Shown in pieces: positions 35,795 through 45,801 of a stretch of DNA of 48,172 nucleotides; position 1 is the stretch's first letter, and the number at the start of each line of letters is the position of its first letter. The notes below the pieces were generated by a model. It had not been told where the DNA came from. It saw only the letters and a program-made list of their open reading frames with translations, and did no database searches. Source of the DNA: Acidithrix ferrooxidans (lineage in GTDB: Bacteria; Actinomycetota; Acidimicrobiia; Acidimicrobiales; Acidimicrobiaceae); the NCBI RefSeq assembly GCF_000949295.1, contig NZ_JXYS01000072.1, forward strand, positions 1-48,172, in the 5' to 3' direction. Made by a program: the position numbers and the translations under genes.

Positions 35795-37222
35795 ATGAAA
35801 CGCTCTGGATGGTTTATGGTCATTGCGACCTTCGTCATCTCTATTGGTGCGTTCGTTGCGGTTCTGGCATTGAACTATGCGCCGGTACTAGGCCTGGACC
35901 TTCAGGGTGGGCTCTCAGTTGTCTATGCTCCCGCGCATACAGTAAGTCAGGCGACGCTAAACGAGACGATATCAATCATTAGAAATCGAGTCGATGGTTT
36001 GGGTGTGGCTGAGCCCAATATTACCTCCCAAGGACATGACATTGTGGTTCAGTTGCCTGGTGTAAAAGATCCAGCAGCGGCGCTAAAGATAATTGGGCAG
36101 ACGGCATTGTTGAGGTTTCGACCTGTTCTTTGCTCTGCCGCTCCGTATACAAAGCCTCCGGCTTCACTACATCTAACGGCTAGTGAACTCACACCAACTT
36201 GTCCGACTTCAGCCACTAATTCCAACATATTGGCATATGTTCCGACCACGTCAACGGCTGCAGACCTTCCTACTTCTAACGTTATATTGCCCCAGATAGT
36301 AAATGGAGCAGTTGTAGGTCGCTATGTAATGGGACCAAGCGTATTGACTGGATCAGCGTTAAAGAGCGCATATGCAGGGCTTGACTCTACGGGAAACTGG
36401 CTAGTGAATTTTACGCTAACCAAAACCGGCTCTCCTGCCTTTGATGCCTTGGCTAAGAAGTATTATGGCCAGTACGTCGCCATAGTCTTAGACGGAAATG
36501 TCATAAGTGCACCGAAGATCAATTCGACCTCCTTTGGGGGACAGGGTCAGATCTCAGGTCAGTTCACTCAATCGCAAGCTGATAATTTGGCGCTTGTTCT
36601 CAGATATGGCGCATTACCGGTTCAGTTGGTTCAACAGACAGTGCAAACTGTATCACCTACCCTTGGTCAATCCTCCCTAAAGGCCGGAGTCTTTGCTGGC
36701 ATAGTCGGTCTAATCGTCGTAATGGCTTATACGATCTTTTACTATCGGGCCTTGGGAATAGTGGTCGTCTTGGGTCTTGGTACCACCGCGGCGCTTTTAT
36801 GGGGAATTATCTCTTATATGGGCCATACCAGCGGTTTGACTCTTGACCTGTCAGGAGTAACGGGATTAATTGTATCAATCGGCGTCACTGTTGACTCTTA
36901 CATTGTCTTTTTTGAACGTCTAAAAGACGAGGTGCGTTCGGGAAAGACCGTGCGTAGCTCTGTTGATCGTGGCTTTAAAAAGGCTTTTAGAACAATCGTC
37001 GCTGCCGACCTGGTCTCTTTCATTGGCGCCCTACTTTTGTATCTCCTTTCAATAGGACCGGTTAGAGGTTTTGCATTCTTCCTTGGACTTTCGACAGTCC
37101 TTGACGTTGTTACCTCGTGGACATTTACTCGACCTCTGGTGATGATACTTGGGCGGAGCGAAGTTGTAACTAAAGCTAAATGGCTCGGAATGGCACGTGG
37201 CCTCGCGGTCAAGGGCGCATAG
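35795..37222 (+). CDS. secD: Protein translocase subunit SecD
   Basis: SecD couples the proton-motive force to late steps of protein export together with SecF. The 475-residue protein has an N-terminal span, the GLDLQGGLSVVY motif (D1), NRVDGLGVAEPNI, the periplasmic P1 domain ending GQISGQFTQSQADNLALVLR, and five C-terminal spans with GVTVDSYIVFFERLKDEVRSG and RGFAFFLGLSTVLDVVTSW. Standard length and motifs. ATG at 35795 with GAGG upstream; secF follows after 32 bp. Confidence 0.96.
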   Translation: MKRSGWFMVIATFVISIGAFVAVLALNYAPVLGLDLQGGLSVVYAPAHTVSQATLNETISIIRNRVDGLGVAEPNITSQGHDIVVQLPGVKDPAAALKIIGQTALLRFRPVLCSAAPYTKPPASLHLTASELTPTCPTSATNSNILAYVPTTSTAADLPTSNVILPQIVNGAVVGRYVMGPSVLTGSALKSAYAGLDSTGNWLVNFTLTKTGSPAFDALAKKYYGQYVAIVLDGNVISAPKINSTSFGGQGQISGQFTQSQADNLALVLRYGALPVQLVQQTVQTVSPTLGQSSLKAGVFAGIVGLIVVMAYTIFYYRALGIVVVLGLGTTAALLWGIISYMGHTSGLTLDLSGVTGLIVSIGVTVDSYIVFFERLKDEVRSGKTVRSSVDRGFKKAFRTIVAADLVSFIGALLLYLLSIGPVRGFAFFLGLSTVLDVVTSWTFTRPLVMILGRSEVVTKAKWLGMARGLAVKGA

Positions 37223-37254
37223 TTGAGATTTTGGAATGGTGTTGAAGGATTAAA

Positions 37255-38790
37255 GTGAGCAAAGCAAAGGAAATGGTCTCAAACCAATCGCAAGAGGATG
37301 ACTCTATCTCAAACGAGTCGGTGTGGTCCAAGCTTTATAACGGTCATACCAAGTTGAGTTTTGTGCGCAATCGTAGGCGTTGGTATATAATCTCAAGCCT
37401 AGTGATCTTGATCGGAATTGGTTCGCTAGCTGTGCGTGGTTTGAACTTTGGTATTGAGTTCAAAGGTGGCACCTCTTGGGAGATCACCAATACGACTTTG
37501 ACGGTATCAAAAGCTAAGGCAGTCCTTTCGTCCTTGGCGCTAAAGCAACCGGTTATTGTATCGTTAGGATCGGGTTCGAATACGAGCATCCAAGTCCAAG
37601 CAGATCTCTCGATCTATAGCTTGGCTAAGAAGAACCAATTGGAAAACCAAGTAACGTCAGTGCTGGCCAAGGCCGCTAATGTCCCAACCTCGAAAGTTTC
37701 CTTGACGGACGTTGGTCCCACGTGGGGTGGATCGATAACCTCCAAAGCATTAAGAGCGCTTATTGGATTTTTTATCGCGATCACCCTCTATATAGCTATC
37801 CGATTTGAATTTAAAATGGCCATCGCTGCGCTGATCGCCGTTGTGCATGACCTTTTAGTGACGGTTGGAATCTATTCGATTGTGGGTTTTGAGGTAACCC
37901 CAGCTACGGTGATTGCTGTTTTGACGATTCTTGGATATTCACTATATGACACCATAGTCGTTTTTGACCGCGTCCAGGAGAATGTGAAAGAGCTTGTAAA
38001 TCCAGGGCGAATGACATATTCAGATGCCGTCGACCTTTCGATGAATCAGGTTCTTATGCGATCCATGAATACCTCGATCGTAGCGATCATACCGATTCTA
38101 TCGGTACTGCTGATTGGGGCAGAGTTGCTGGGCGCGACCACTTTACAGCAATTTGGCTTGGCTTTGTTTATAGGCTTGACCACTGGGGCTTACTCTTCAC
38201 TCTTTATCGCGTCGCCTATTTTGGCTTCCCTGAAGGAGAGAGAGCCCAGATATATGAATCTTGCCCAGCGTCTTGAATCCAAAGAGGCACGAGCACAAAG
38301 AAATGAAGTTACAAAGGCGGTGCCGGCTGTTAAAGGCTCCACCTCTGGACCTAAGGTGACAAAGACTACCGGCTCAAAGGGGAATGCACCTTCGAGAAAG
38401 GCGATCAAAGGGGCGAAAAGTACTTCAGATATTTCAGAATTTGCCGCTACTCCTGTGAATTCAGGGTCATCCAAATCAGGAGAAACGAAAAAGTCAAATG
38501 TCGCTCCTAAGACTGGATCGAACAAGGGTGACGAGGAGTTGTCGGCTTTGGTAGGCGACTCTAGTTCGGTTACCTATAGCGTGGTGGATTACTCAGATTT
38601 TGATGAACTAGAGACTGATGTCCCCGAAAGTGACTCTGATGAAGTGCTTGATATGGACGAAGTCCAGATCGACGACGGAGCAGACTTGACACAAAGTTCG
38701 CAGACGAACTCAGGCAGACCTACAGGTCGACCCAAGTTGGTGGAGCCCGGAACTCGAGAGTTGAAGAGCCGTAGAAACAAAAAACGTTGA
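37255..38790 (+). CDS. secF: Protein translocase subunit SecF with long C-terminal extension
   Basis: SecD partner. GTG start at 37255. The core (about residues 45-335) has GLNFGIEFKGGTSWEI, the VHDLLVTVGIYS span, SLYDTIVVFDRVQEN, MNTSIVAIIPILSVLL and the final spans. After about residue 340 there is a hydrophilic cytoplasmic extension of some 170 residues: first Lys/Ser/Thr-rich, then acidic (ETDVPESDSDEVLDMDEV), ending in a basic RRNKKR. Most SecF proteins stop near 300-350 residues or carry a shorter basic tail. The extension looks disordered, like the acidic tail of YajC in the same operon. Confidence 0.95.
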   Translation: MSKAKEMVSNQSQEDDSISNESVWSKLYNGHTKLSFVRNRRRWYIISSLVILIGIGSLAVRGLNFGIEFKGGTSWEITNTTLTVSKAKAVLSSLALKQPVIVSLGSGSNTSIQVQADLSIYSLAKKNQLENQVTSVLAKAANVPTSKVSLTDVGPTWGGSITSKALRALIGFFIAITLYIAIRFEFKMAIAALIAVVHDLLVTVGIYSIVGFEVTPATVIAVLTILGYSLYDTIVVFDRVQENVKELVNPGRMTYSDAVDLSMNQVLMRSMNTSIVAIIPILSVLLIGAELLGATTLQQFGLALFIGLTTGAYSSLFIASPILASLKEREPRYMNLAQRLESKEARAQRNEVTKAVPAVKGSTSGPKVTKTTGSKGNAPSRKAIKGAKSTSDISEFAATPVNSGSSKSGETKKSNVAPKTGSNKGDEELSALVGDSSSVTYSVVDYSDFDELETDVPESDSDEVLDMDEVQIDDGADLTQSSQTNSGRPTGRPKLVEPGTRELKSRRNKKR

Positions 38791-38889
38791 GTAGTTGGGC
38801 TACATGACACTGATTGTGGTAAATTCGGATTAGTTTGGCGCAATTGTAACTAAGTTGACTCATCTTGGGTAATAATAATCGACTATCAC

Positions 38890-41127
38890 GTGTATTTTGT
38901 ATATATGGTACCTGGAATTTCAGCTGAGTTTGAAACAGTTCTTTTGGATAAGCTGCTCAGGTCCTTTCGTGCTCGTCGACCTGAAGCACCTAGCGGATTT
39001 ATTGAAAGTGCTTTTGCTAGCGCCATACGGGCGCACGAAGGGCAGTTTCGTAGATCCGGCGAACCCTACGTAACCCACCCTATTGCTGTAAGTCAAATCG
39101 TAACAGATTTAGGCGTTGATGAGGTAACGATTGTAGCGGCCCTTCTACACGATACGGTAGAGGACACTTCAATCGAGCTAGATCAGATCTCGACACGATT
39201 TTCTCCTGAAGTAGCAGCCATAGTCGATGGTGTTACAAAGTTGGATCGCCTTAGTTTTGACTCTAAAGAAGCACAACAGGCTGCCACTGTTCGCAAGATG
39301 ATAATTGCAATGGCTAAAGATCCAAGAGTTCTAATAATCAAGCTTGCCGATCGCTTGCACAATATGCGCACTTTGGCAGTGTTGCCTGAATGGAAGCAGC
39401 GTCGGATCGCTCAAGAGACCATCGATATCTATGCACCCTTGGCGCACCGCCTCGGAATCCAAGAGATTCGTTGGCAACTTGAAGACCTTGCATTTGCGGT
39501 TCTTCAACCTCGACGTTACGCCGAAATTGAACAGATGGTTCAATTGAGGACTCCAGAGCGAGAGCAATCCATTGGTCTCTTGCTCAAGAACCTCAAAGAT
39601 CGACTTTTGGATGCAGGTGTCGTAGCTGATGTGAAGGGGAGACCTAAACACTTTTGGTCGATCTATGAAAAGATGGTCGTAAAGACCAAGGAATTCAACG
39701 AAATCTACGATATCATCGGCATTAGAATCATCTGTGAGACCGAGAAGGATTGCTGGGCTTCCTTGGGTGTGGTGCATTCCTTATGGAATCCAATTCCGGG
39801 CCGATTCAAGGACTATATAAATACTCCTAAATTCAATCTCTATCAATCGCTTCACACGACGGTTGTAGCTCCGGGTGGAAATCCGCTCGAGGTTCAGGTG
39901 CGTACCTTTGAGATGCATCAACGTGCAGAATTTGGAATCGCCGCCCACTGGGGATATAAGGAGGGTTCGTCGAATTCAGAGATGGCATGGCTGGGGCGGA
40001 TATTAGATTGGCAAAAAGATACTCCTGATCCTATTGAATTTTTGGAGAATCTGAAGCTTGATCTGGAGCTTGATGAGGTCTATGTCTTTACCCCCAAGGG
40101 TAAAGTCGTCTCCTTGCCAGCCAAAGCGACGCCGATCGACTTTGCCTATACGATTCATACCGAGGTAGGTCATAGGTGCATTGGAGCCAAGGTCAATGGT
40201 CGCCTAGTTCCCTTGGACTCAGTGTTGAAGTCGGGAGATACGGTAGAGATATTCACCTCGAAGGTGGAGAGTGCTGGGCCATCTAGGGATTGGCAATCTA
40301 TCGTCGTCACCCCTAGGGCTCGAAGCAAGATTCGCCATTGGTTTTCTCGTGAACGTCGCGAGGATGCACTTGAGAGCGGACGAGATGAATTAATTAAGGC
40401 CTTGCGCAAGGAAGGGTTGCCAGTACAGAAGATGGCGGCATCGGATACCCTTGGGAAGCTGGCAGTCTCCTTAGGTTTTAGCGATGTGGAAGCCCTCTAC
40501 GTCTCGGTAGGGGAAGGTCATGCTTCGGCTAAGGGTTTAGCTCAACGCGTTGTCCGGGAGATGGCGCCCGAAGAATCTGAGATTCAACTTCCAACTACGG
40601 TTAATCCCTCTAGACGACAGAGCAAGCGTCGTCGAACTCCAGGCGTCTACGTCGAGGGGTTGGATGACGTTGTTATTCGCTTTTCGCGATGTTGTAGCCC
40701 TGTTCCTGGTGATGACATAATCGGCTTTGTAACCAGAGGTCGTGGTGTATCTGTTCATAGGACTAATTGTTCAAATGCTGCCGCTTTGGCGGCATCCTCG
40801 CGAGAGCGTCTTATTGAAGTTGAATGGGATAGTGACATATCTAATTCCGTATTTAGCGCCCAGATTGAAATCAGGGCACTTGATCGTTCGCGACTTCTTG
40901 CAGACGTTGCGAGGGTTCTGTCGGAGCATCATTTGAATATTCTCTCATCCTCAACTCAGGCCGGTGTGGATCGAATATCAAGGATGCGTTTCGAATTTGA
41001 ATTAGCAGATCCTAGTCATTTGGACTCTGTGTTGTCAGCGTTAAGAAAGCTAGATAGTGTGTATGACGCTTATCGAGTGGTTGAAGGCGGTCATGGTGAA
41101 GGCGATTTAGGGGGCAATCTGAACTAG
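38890..41127 (+). CDS. relA: Bifunctional (p)ppGpp synthetase/hydrolase (RelA/SpoT, Rel)
   Basis: A 745-residue long RSH protein. Domains in order: HD hydrolase (about 40-190) with ALLHDTVEDT and KLADRLHNMRTL, so hydrolase appears intact; synthetase (about 240-370) with YDIIGIRIICE, FKDYINTPKFNLYQSLHT and RAEFGIAAHWGYKEG; TGS (about 395-455, VYVFTPKGKVVSLPAKATPI); a zinc-finger/conserved-cysteine region with RFSRCCSPVPGD; and a C-terminal ACT domain. It sets the alarmone level in the stringent response, the single Rel type of actinobacteria. Start is GTG 38890 or ATG 38905. The usual apt gene between secF and rel is absent. Confidence 0.97.
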   Translation: MYFVYMVPGISAEFETVLLDKLLRSFRARRPEAPSGFIESAFASAIRAHEGQFRRSGEPYVTHPIAVSQIVTDLGVDEVTIVAALLHDTVEDTSIELDQISTRFSPEVAAIVDGVTKLDRLSFDSKEAQQAATVRKMIIAMAKDPRVLIIKLADRLHNMRTLAVLPEWKQRRIAQETIDIYAPLAHRLGIQEIRWQLEDLAFAVLQPRRYAEIEQMVQLRTPEREQSIGLLLKNLKDRLLDAGVVADVKGRPKHFWSIYEKMVVKTKEFNEIYDIIGIRIICETEKDCWASLGVVHSLWNPIPGRFKDYINTPKFNLYQSLHTTVVAPGGNPLEVQVRTFEMHQRAEFGIAAHWGYKEGSSNSEMAWLGRILDWQKDTPDPIEFLENLKLDLELDEVYVFTPKGKVVSLPAKATPIDFAYTIHTEVGHRCIGAKVNGRLVPLDSVLKSGDTVEIFTSKVESAGPSRDWQSIVVTPRARSKIRHWFSRERREDALESGRDELIKALRKEGLPVQKMAASDTLGKLAVSLGFSDVEALYVSVGEGHASAKGLAQRVVREMAPEESEIQLPTTVNPSRRQSKRRRTPGVYVEGLDDVVIRFSRCCSPVPGDDIIGFVTRGRGVSVHRTNCSNAAALAASSRERLIEVEWDSDISNSVFSAQIEIRALDRSRLLADVARVLSEHHLNILSSSTQAGVDRISRMRFEFELADPSHLDSVLSALRKLDSVYDAYRVVEGGHGEGDLGGNLN

Positions 41128-41397
41128 ACGATTCGGGCGATCCCTCGCAGAGCATCGGGTCCATATCTGATTGTTTCATTTAACGCGGTCCTGTATGAGA
41201 TTGAGACAATCGTAAGGTCTCAGCTGTACAGACAGCTAATTTTTCTTTCTAATTTTCGCTCCATCTTTGGGACTAGCCAAGCGATGTGAGGTTTGATCTT
41301 GGAACATTCGGGATAGGCTCGATAACTTTGGCTAGGCTTTTCTCAGCTCGAAAAGGTAAGAAGCGAGGACTTTTCACTTGATGGTCGTAGGTTTTTG

Positions 41398-43725
41398 ATG
41401 TCTATATTTACTAAGGTTCCCCAGGTCGCATACCAAGGTCTTGATCCTAAGAACAAAGTGGCGCTTACTAACACACTTTTTGTCGTGTTGGGTATGCAGT
41501 CTTTACCGGGATGGTTTCGGGTTGAAGTAGAGGTTTTGGGTCAATACCTAGGTTCAGCTCGGCCATTTGTGGTCATTGGCAAACCGGATTCGTTCGTTTC
41601 CTCCAAGGTGCTCGAAATGACGAAGGTTCAAGAGACAACCTTTAGGACCACGGCTTATGTAGAAGCTGGATTCGAGATTTCAATCAATTTTACAGATTCC
41701 TTTTTGCTATGCTATCCTCCCAAGGTATTGTTCACAGCTATCTCCAAGCGCCAAAGTTTTGTCAACCGAGCTGTAATCATTGCTCAAGATAAAGACTATT
41801 GGCGCGGCTTTTCGAATGGATTGAGATCGCCCTCTGAAAAAGGGTTGAGAGGCGCTTTAGAAGTAGCTTGCAGAAGTGTTTTTAGGCGGATTCGTAAGGG
41901 CGAACCAAGTGGAGGCTTGGAGAGGATTAAGGCGGTGGCCAGCGACTTTGATAGATACCAAAGATGGCTGTTGGTGCACCAAGGTGATTTGATAGCGGTC
42001 GAACAGGGTTCGAATATGGCAGGGTTGAGCGAGACTGTGTCGAGTTGCGATGATGGCTCTGGAGCCACTCCAGTTGGCCTTTTGCTCGATGGTCGAGCTT
42101 GTACATCCGATGAAGTGCTACTGACGCTTTCCTCGATCTTTAGTCAGCGTGTTAGCAACCTTGCGATTGTGGTGGTCTTCAAAGAAGGAGACTATAACAC
42201 ATGGAAGCGGCAGATCGCCATAATGAGTTCCCTCTATGGCTTTGGCGGTACCGTCGTATTGGTGGACTTTCGGGTGATGGCCAATAAGGATCTAAGTACG
42301 CTGATCGATGAGACCCCCATGCCAGATGCGGGCCACCACTCGGAGCGTTTCTGGTGTTTTTTAGAAGGGGGAACTTTACTTGGTTTGGACTTACTAACTG
42401 TTCTTGACGCCGAGATCAAAAAGGGCTTCTCTCCAAAGGTCGTTTATTTCGATCACGACCTTGTCTCACGAAACGGGATCCATCATTCACCTCACTTAAA
42501 GGCGTTTTTCGACCCTGATCTTTGGTATGCCAGTAACTATATTGGTCGAGGCACATTCGTCTCTGGTGTGCTACTCGGCACATTGGAGATGTCGCTAGCG
42601 GAGTCGTTATCACAAGGTGCAATAGATCGCGCATGTCTTTTCTTGATTCGAAGTGATAATTGCTCGTCAATTGTGCATGTACCAGTAGTTGGTTTTCACT
42701 ACCTCGACTACCTGAATTTCGACGCAAGCTTCGAGAGCAATCCCAAAATTCCAGCCCGGTTCGAATTGGTTGAAAGACATCTTCAAGAGATCTTTCCCAA
42801 TGTCGTGCTCAAAGAAAAGAAGATCGAGAATGCCACTGGCCCTTTAGAGGCCAAGGGGGAAATCTCGATTTTCGAGATCACATATGAGCCGCCTCTGAAT
42901 GCGCCAAAGGTTTCAATAATAATTCCAACTCGCGATGGAATTGATGTTTTGCCCAACTGCATCGATAGTCTTAGGTCTAAGACGATTTATGAAAATTTTG
43001 AGATCCTGATAGTCGATAATGGTTCCTTGGATCCAAGGATGATTGACTATTTGGACTCTGTCTCCACGGAGGATTCCGTTAGAGTCGTGAGCTTTGATGG
43101 CCCCTTCAACTTTGCTAAGATTCAAAACTTTGCTCTGTCGCAGTGTGATGGCGAGTTGGTTTGTCTGCTCAATGATGATACCGAGGTATTAGAAGGGGAG
43201 TGGTTGACAAAGATGGTGGGGTTGGCTCTACGTGAGGATGTAGGGGTGGTTGGAGCAAGACTGCTATATCCAGATCGTACCCTTCAGCACTGCGGAATCT
43301 ATTTAGGCATTGGCGAAGCTCTAAGTGCTCAAGGTGAGGGCGTTAGGGATTTTGTGTCCACCTCTCAGTGTGTGGCTACACACGAGGTAAGCGCGGTCAC
43401 CGGCGCTGCTCTTTTGATTTCGAGGTCACTTTGGATGCAAGTTGGAGGGATGGATGAGATTCATTTGGGGGTATCTTATAACGATGTTGACTTGTGCATG
43501 AAGGTTCGGGACGTTGGATTGCGGGTAATGGTCGAAGTGGGAGCTGTCTTGATACATCACGAGTCAAAGACTCGAGGTCTAGACGGATTGGACCCCAAGA
43601 AAATTCGCCGAAATGCAAGCGAAAGGGCCTATATGCTTGCCAGGTGGGATTGTCTTATGGAAGATGACCGCTTCTACAGTCCCCTTTACTCCAAGTCGGT
43701 ACTCTTTGACCTAGACATAGAATGA
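41398..43725 (+). CDS. Large glycosyltransferase, GT2 domain at C-terminus
   Basis: A 775-residue protein. The C-terminal third (about residues 500-760) is a GT-A fold family-2 glycosyltransferase: PKVSIIIPTRDG, then EILIVDNGS, FAKIQNFALSQCDGELVCLL followed by NDDTEV (DxD-type metal site NDD), and a GxAxLxxR segment with GGMDEIHLGVSYNDVDLCMK (acceptor-site region). The first 490 or so residues have no recognisable fold to me; they could hold a second degenerate GT or binding domain. No membrane span. Similar enzymes build O-antigen, rhamnan or other cell-surface polymers. ATG at 41398. The downstream GT4 gene is on the same strand, suggesting a small surface-polysaccharide locus. Confidence 0.88.
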   Translation: MSIFTKVPQVAYQGLDPKNKVALTNTLFVVLGMQSLPGWFRVEVEVLGQYLGSARPFVVIGKPDSFVSSKVLEMTKVQETTFRTTAYVEAGFEISINFTDSFLLCYPPKVLFTAISKRQSFVNRAVIIAQDKDYWRGFSNGLRSPSEKGLRGALEVACRSVFRRIRKGEPSGGLERIKAVASDFDRYQRWLLVHQGDLIAVEQGSNMAGLSETVSSCDDGSGATPVGLLLDGRACTSDEVLLTLSSIFSQRVSNLAIVVVFKEGDYNTWKRQIAIMSSLYGFGGTVVLVDFRVMANKDLSTLIDETPMPDAGHHSERFWCFLEGGTLLGLDLLTVLDAEIKKGFSPKVVYFDHDLVSRNGIHHSPHLKAFFDPDLWYASNYIGRGTFVSGVLLGTLEMSLAESLSQGAIDRACLFLIRSDNCSSIVHVPVVGFHYLDYLNFDASFESNPKIPARFELVERHLQEIFPNVVLKEKKIENATGPLEAKGEISIFEITYEPPLNAPKVSIIIPTRDGIDVLPNCIDSLRSKTIYENFEILIVDNGSLDPRMIDYLDSVSTEDSVRVVSFDGPFNFAKIQNFALSQCDGELVCLLNDDTEVLEGEWLTKMVGLALREDVGVVGARLLYPDRTLQHCGIYLGIGEALSAQGEGVRDFVSTSQCVATHEVSAVTGAALLISRSLWMQVGGMDEIHLGVSYNDVDLCMKVRDVGLRVMVEVGAVLIHHESKTRGLDGLDPKKIRRNASERAYMLARWDCLMEDDRFYSPLYSKSVLFDLDIE

Positions 43726-43984
43726 TTTTACTTTGAATTTGTCAAAGAGAAGCTCGAGTTTTATTATCCTTTGGTTTGGATCGGCTTGCAGGATCGCTTG
43801 AGATTACCAATAAAGGCTCAAGCCCTGCGCCTTTGATCGATTCGAAGCTAAGGTGCTAGTCGTTTTGAATGCGGTCGATAGTCATTTGCGGTCGATCGAT
43901 ATTATCTTGTTTATCTTGGCGGTATTTGATATCAAAGCACTCCGATAGGCTGGTAGGCAAGGAATTAAAGGCACGAAAGTTCAA

Positions 43985-45121
43985 ATGTTTTTTAATCTAC
44001 GATCACAAATCGAAGTCCCGATATTTATGCCGTCTTTAGCGCCTAATGATGCGATGGCGACCCATGTGATTTCATTGCGCGATGCAATAAATGCTCACGG
44101 ATTGCGCTCGACAATCTATGCCGACGATATTAAGGCCGAAATGAAGAGCGAAGCTAAGCCGTTTCGCCAATTTAAATATCTGCCCCATTCTCAAAGTCGA
44201 TACCTGTTATATCAGGCTGCCACTGGGTCTAACCTTGTCCGTCACTTAGTTGCTCGTTCTGAGCCTTTGATGATTCAATTTCATAATATAACTCCTCGTT
44301 CTCAATTCGTAGCCTGGGAGCCTGGAATATCTTCTGCTATGGCTTGGGGGCGCAGGCAGTTGGAGACGCTCAGCCGCCACGTTGAACTAGCGCTTGCCAT
44401 CTCGCCGTTCAATGCAAGAGACCTCATCAACGCGGACTATTCAAAGATAGTGCTTTCGCCTCCACTGATTAGGGAGCTTCCAAGGAACCCTGGGAGTAGG
44501 TTCAAATCTGAGTCAGGGACTCTTGCCAAGTTGCTTTGTGTGGGTCGAATAGTCCCGAACAAAGCGCAGGAAGATCTTCTTCGGGCGTTGGCGATCTACA
44601 ACGCCACTTTCGAGCCAAAAGCTAAATTGACCTTCGTTGGTTCGACCGTTATAGAAGATTACAGAAAGTATCTTCAATCTTTAGTTGTTGAATTGAGTAT
44701 CTCGGAATATGTCGAGTTTCGTTCTTCGTTGAACGAAACCGAACTGGCGGGACTATTCGAGACTTCGCAACTTCTTGTATCTGCTTCTCGTCATGAGGGC
44801 TTTGGCTTTCCTTTCATAGAGTCAATGCGTTTTGGTTTACCAAGTGTCGCAATAGGTACGACTGCTATCCCAGAATCGGTTGGAGATGGAACTGTTTTGG
44901 TGAGCGACAATGATCCGATCGCGATGGCAACTGCTTGGAATATGGTCTTGTCCGACCTTTCCTTGCGCCAACGCTTGGTTGAAAATGGATATAAGCAGTC
45001 TAAGCGAGTGGACCTTGAAGCAAATAAAGTACAGAATATAGCCGCACTTGCTAATCTGGTTCCCATCGAAGGGGTCACACCAGCCAAGTTATTTTATGAG
45101 GCGAAAAAGGATCCCAAGTAA
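43985..45121 (+). CDS. Family 4 glycosyltransferase (GT-B)
   Basis: A 378-residue GT-B fold retaining glycosyltransferase. The C-terminal domain shows LLCVGRIVPNKAQEDLLRAL, the KLTFVGS strand and the donor-binding SRHEGFGFPFIESMRFGLPS (EGFG----E motif). The N-terminal acceptor domain is shorter and variable. No signal peptide. 259 bp downstream of the GT2-type gene. Likely nucleotide-sugar donor; acceptor unknown. Confidence 0.92.
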   Translation: MFFNLRSQIEVPIFMPSLAPNDAMATHVISLRDAINAHGLRSTIYADDIKAEMKSEAKPFRQFKYLPHSQSRYLLYQAATGSNLVRHLVARSEPLMIQFHNITPRSQFVAWEPGISSAMAWGRRQLETLSRHVELALAISPFNARDLINADYSKIVLSPPLIRELPRNPGSRFKSESGTLAKLLCVGRIVPNKAQEDLLRALAIYNATFEPKAKLTFVGSTVIEDYRKYLQSLVVELSISEYVEFRSSLNETELAGLFETSQLLVSASRHEGFGFPFIESMRFGLPSVAIGTTAIPESVGDGTVLVSDNDPIAMATAWNMVLSDLSLRQRLVENGYKQSKRVDLEANKVQNIAALANLVPIEGVTPAKLFYEAKKDPK

Positions 45122-45165
45122 GTATTTGGCTTCAAGAATGAGATATCTTTGGCTATGGAATTTAG

Positions 45166-45432
45166 CTAACGTTTCATCCGGGGTCCTTCGAGAGGAGTTG
45201 TTAGCCCAAATTCACTCCTAAGACGACTTGACTCCTTTTTCATCTCTCTGGATCCAGTCTTTACAGCTTCGTTTAATGTGGCAAGTGTCGAGCGAGATGA
45301 CTTGAGTGTGGCGATAGTTATCTGCAGTGGCGTCGAACCGGCAATTCGTTTTTCGATTTTGTACTTCGTCCATAGGGATCCGCAAGCACCGATGGTTGCG
45401 CCAACCCCAAACCAGAGTGTTCTTTTTGGCAC
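45166..45432 (-). CDS. Small membrane protein, DUF6167-like
   Basis: An 88-residue protein with one N-terminal span (LWFGVGATIGACGSLWTKYK) and a basic cytoplasmic tail. The W-G-GA-G-----K start and size fit the small DUF6167-type proteins that in actinobacteria sit between a DUF948 protein and alaS. Here alaS is absent from the window. It directly follows the DUF948-like gene (3-bp gap), so the two form an operon. Family assignment is from pattern and context. Confidence 0.55.
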   Translation of the reverse strand: MPKRTLWFGVGATIGACGSLWTKYKIEKRIAGSTPLQITIATLKSSRSTLATLNEAVKTGSREMKKESSRLRSEFGLTTPLEGPRMKR

Positions 45433-45435
45433 GGG

Positions 45436-45801
45436 CTATTTTCTTTCTTTTTTTGTTCGAAGTACTGAAGCCGCAGCGCGTGACCCGGCTTGGAGGGATC
45501 GAACTTTGACGATAGGTGAGGTCAAGGCCGAGAAGGCAGCTCGGGAGGTCTTGTGCATCATTTCGGTAGCGATAGCGGTGGAATCAATTAGTGATTCGAG
45601 CTTTTCAAGTTCGTCTTCGGATCTTGAGATGTTACTGGCAGCATCTCTAATCAATGGCAGAGTCTCATCTCGGAGCGATTTGATTGAAAGCTCTAGATAG
45701 CGCTCCAAGCGGCGAGTTCGTCGAATTGCTAGGTATGAAAAGATAGCAGCCACCGCTGCAGCTATCGATGCGATCATGGTAGTTGCGGCAATTAACGTCA
45801 A
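45436..45801 (-). CDS. DUF948-like membrane protein with coiled coil
   Basis: The 121-residue protein has one N-terminal span (MTLIAATTMIASIAAAVAAI) followed by a helical, probably coiled-coil cytoplasmic region with many Glu, Arg and Leu. This is the DUF948 layout. The frame extends to 45870, but the TTG at 45801 has AGGAGA 7 bp upstream and begins right at the membrane span, so I prefer it. Translationally linked to the DUF6167-like gene. Function unknown. Confidence 0.6.
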   Translation of the reverse strand: MTLIAATTMIASIAAAVAAIFSYLAIRRTRRLERYLELSIKSLRDETLPLIRDAASNISRSEDELEKLESLIDSTAIATEMMHKTSRAAFSALTSPIVKVRSLQAGSRAAASVLRTKKERK

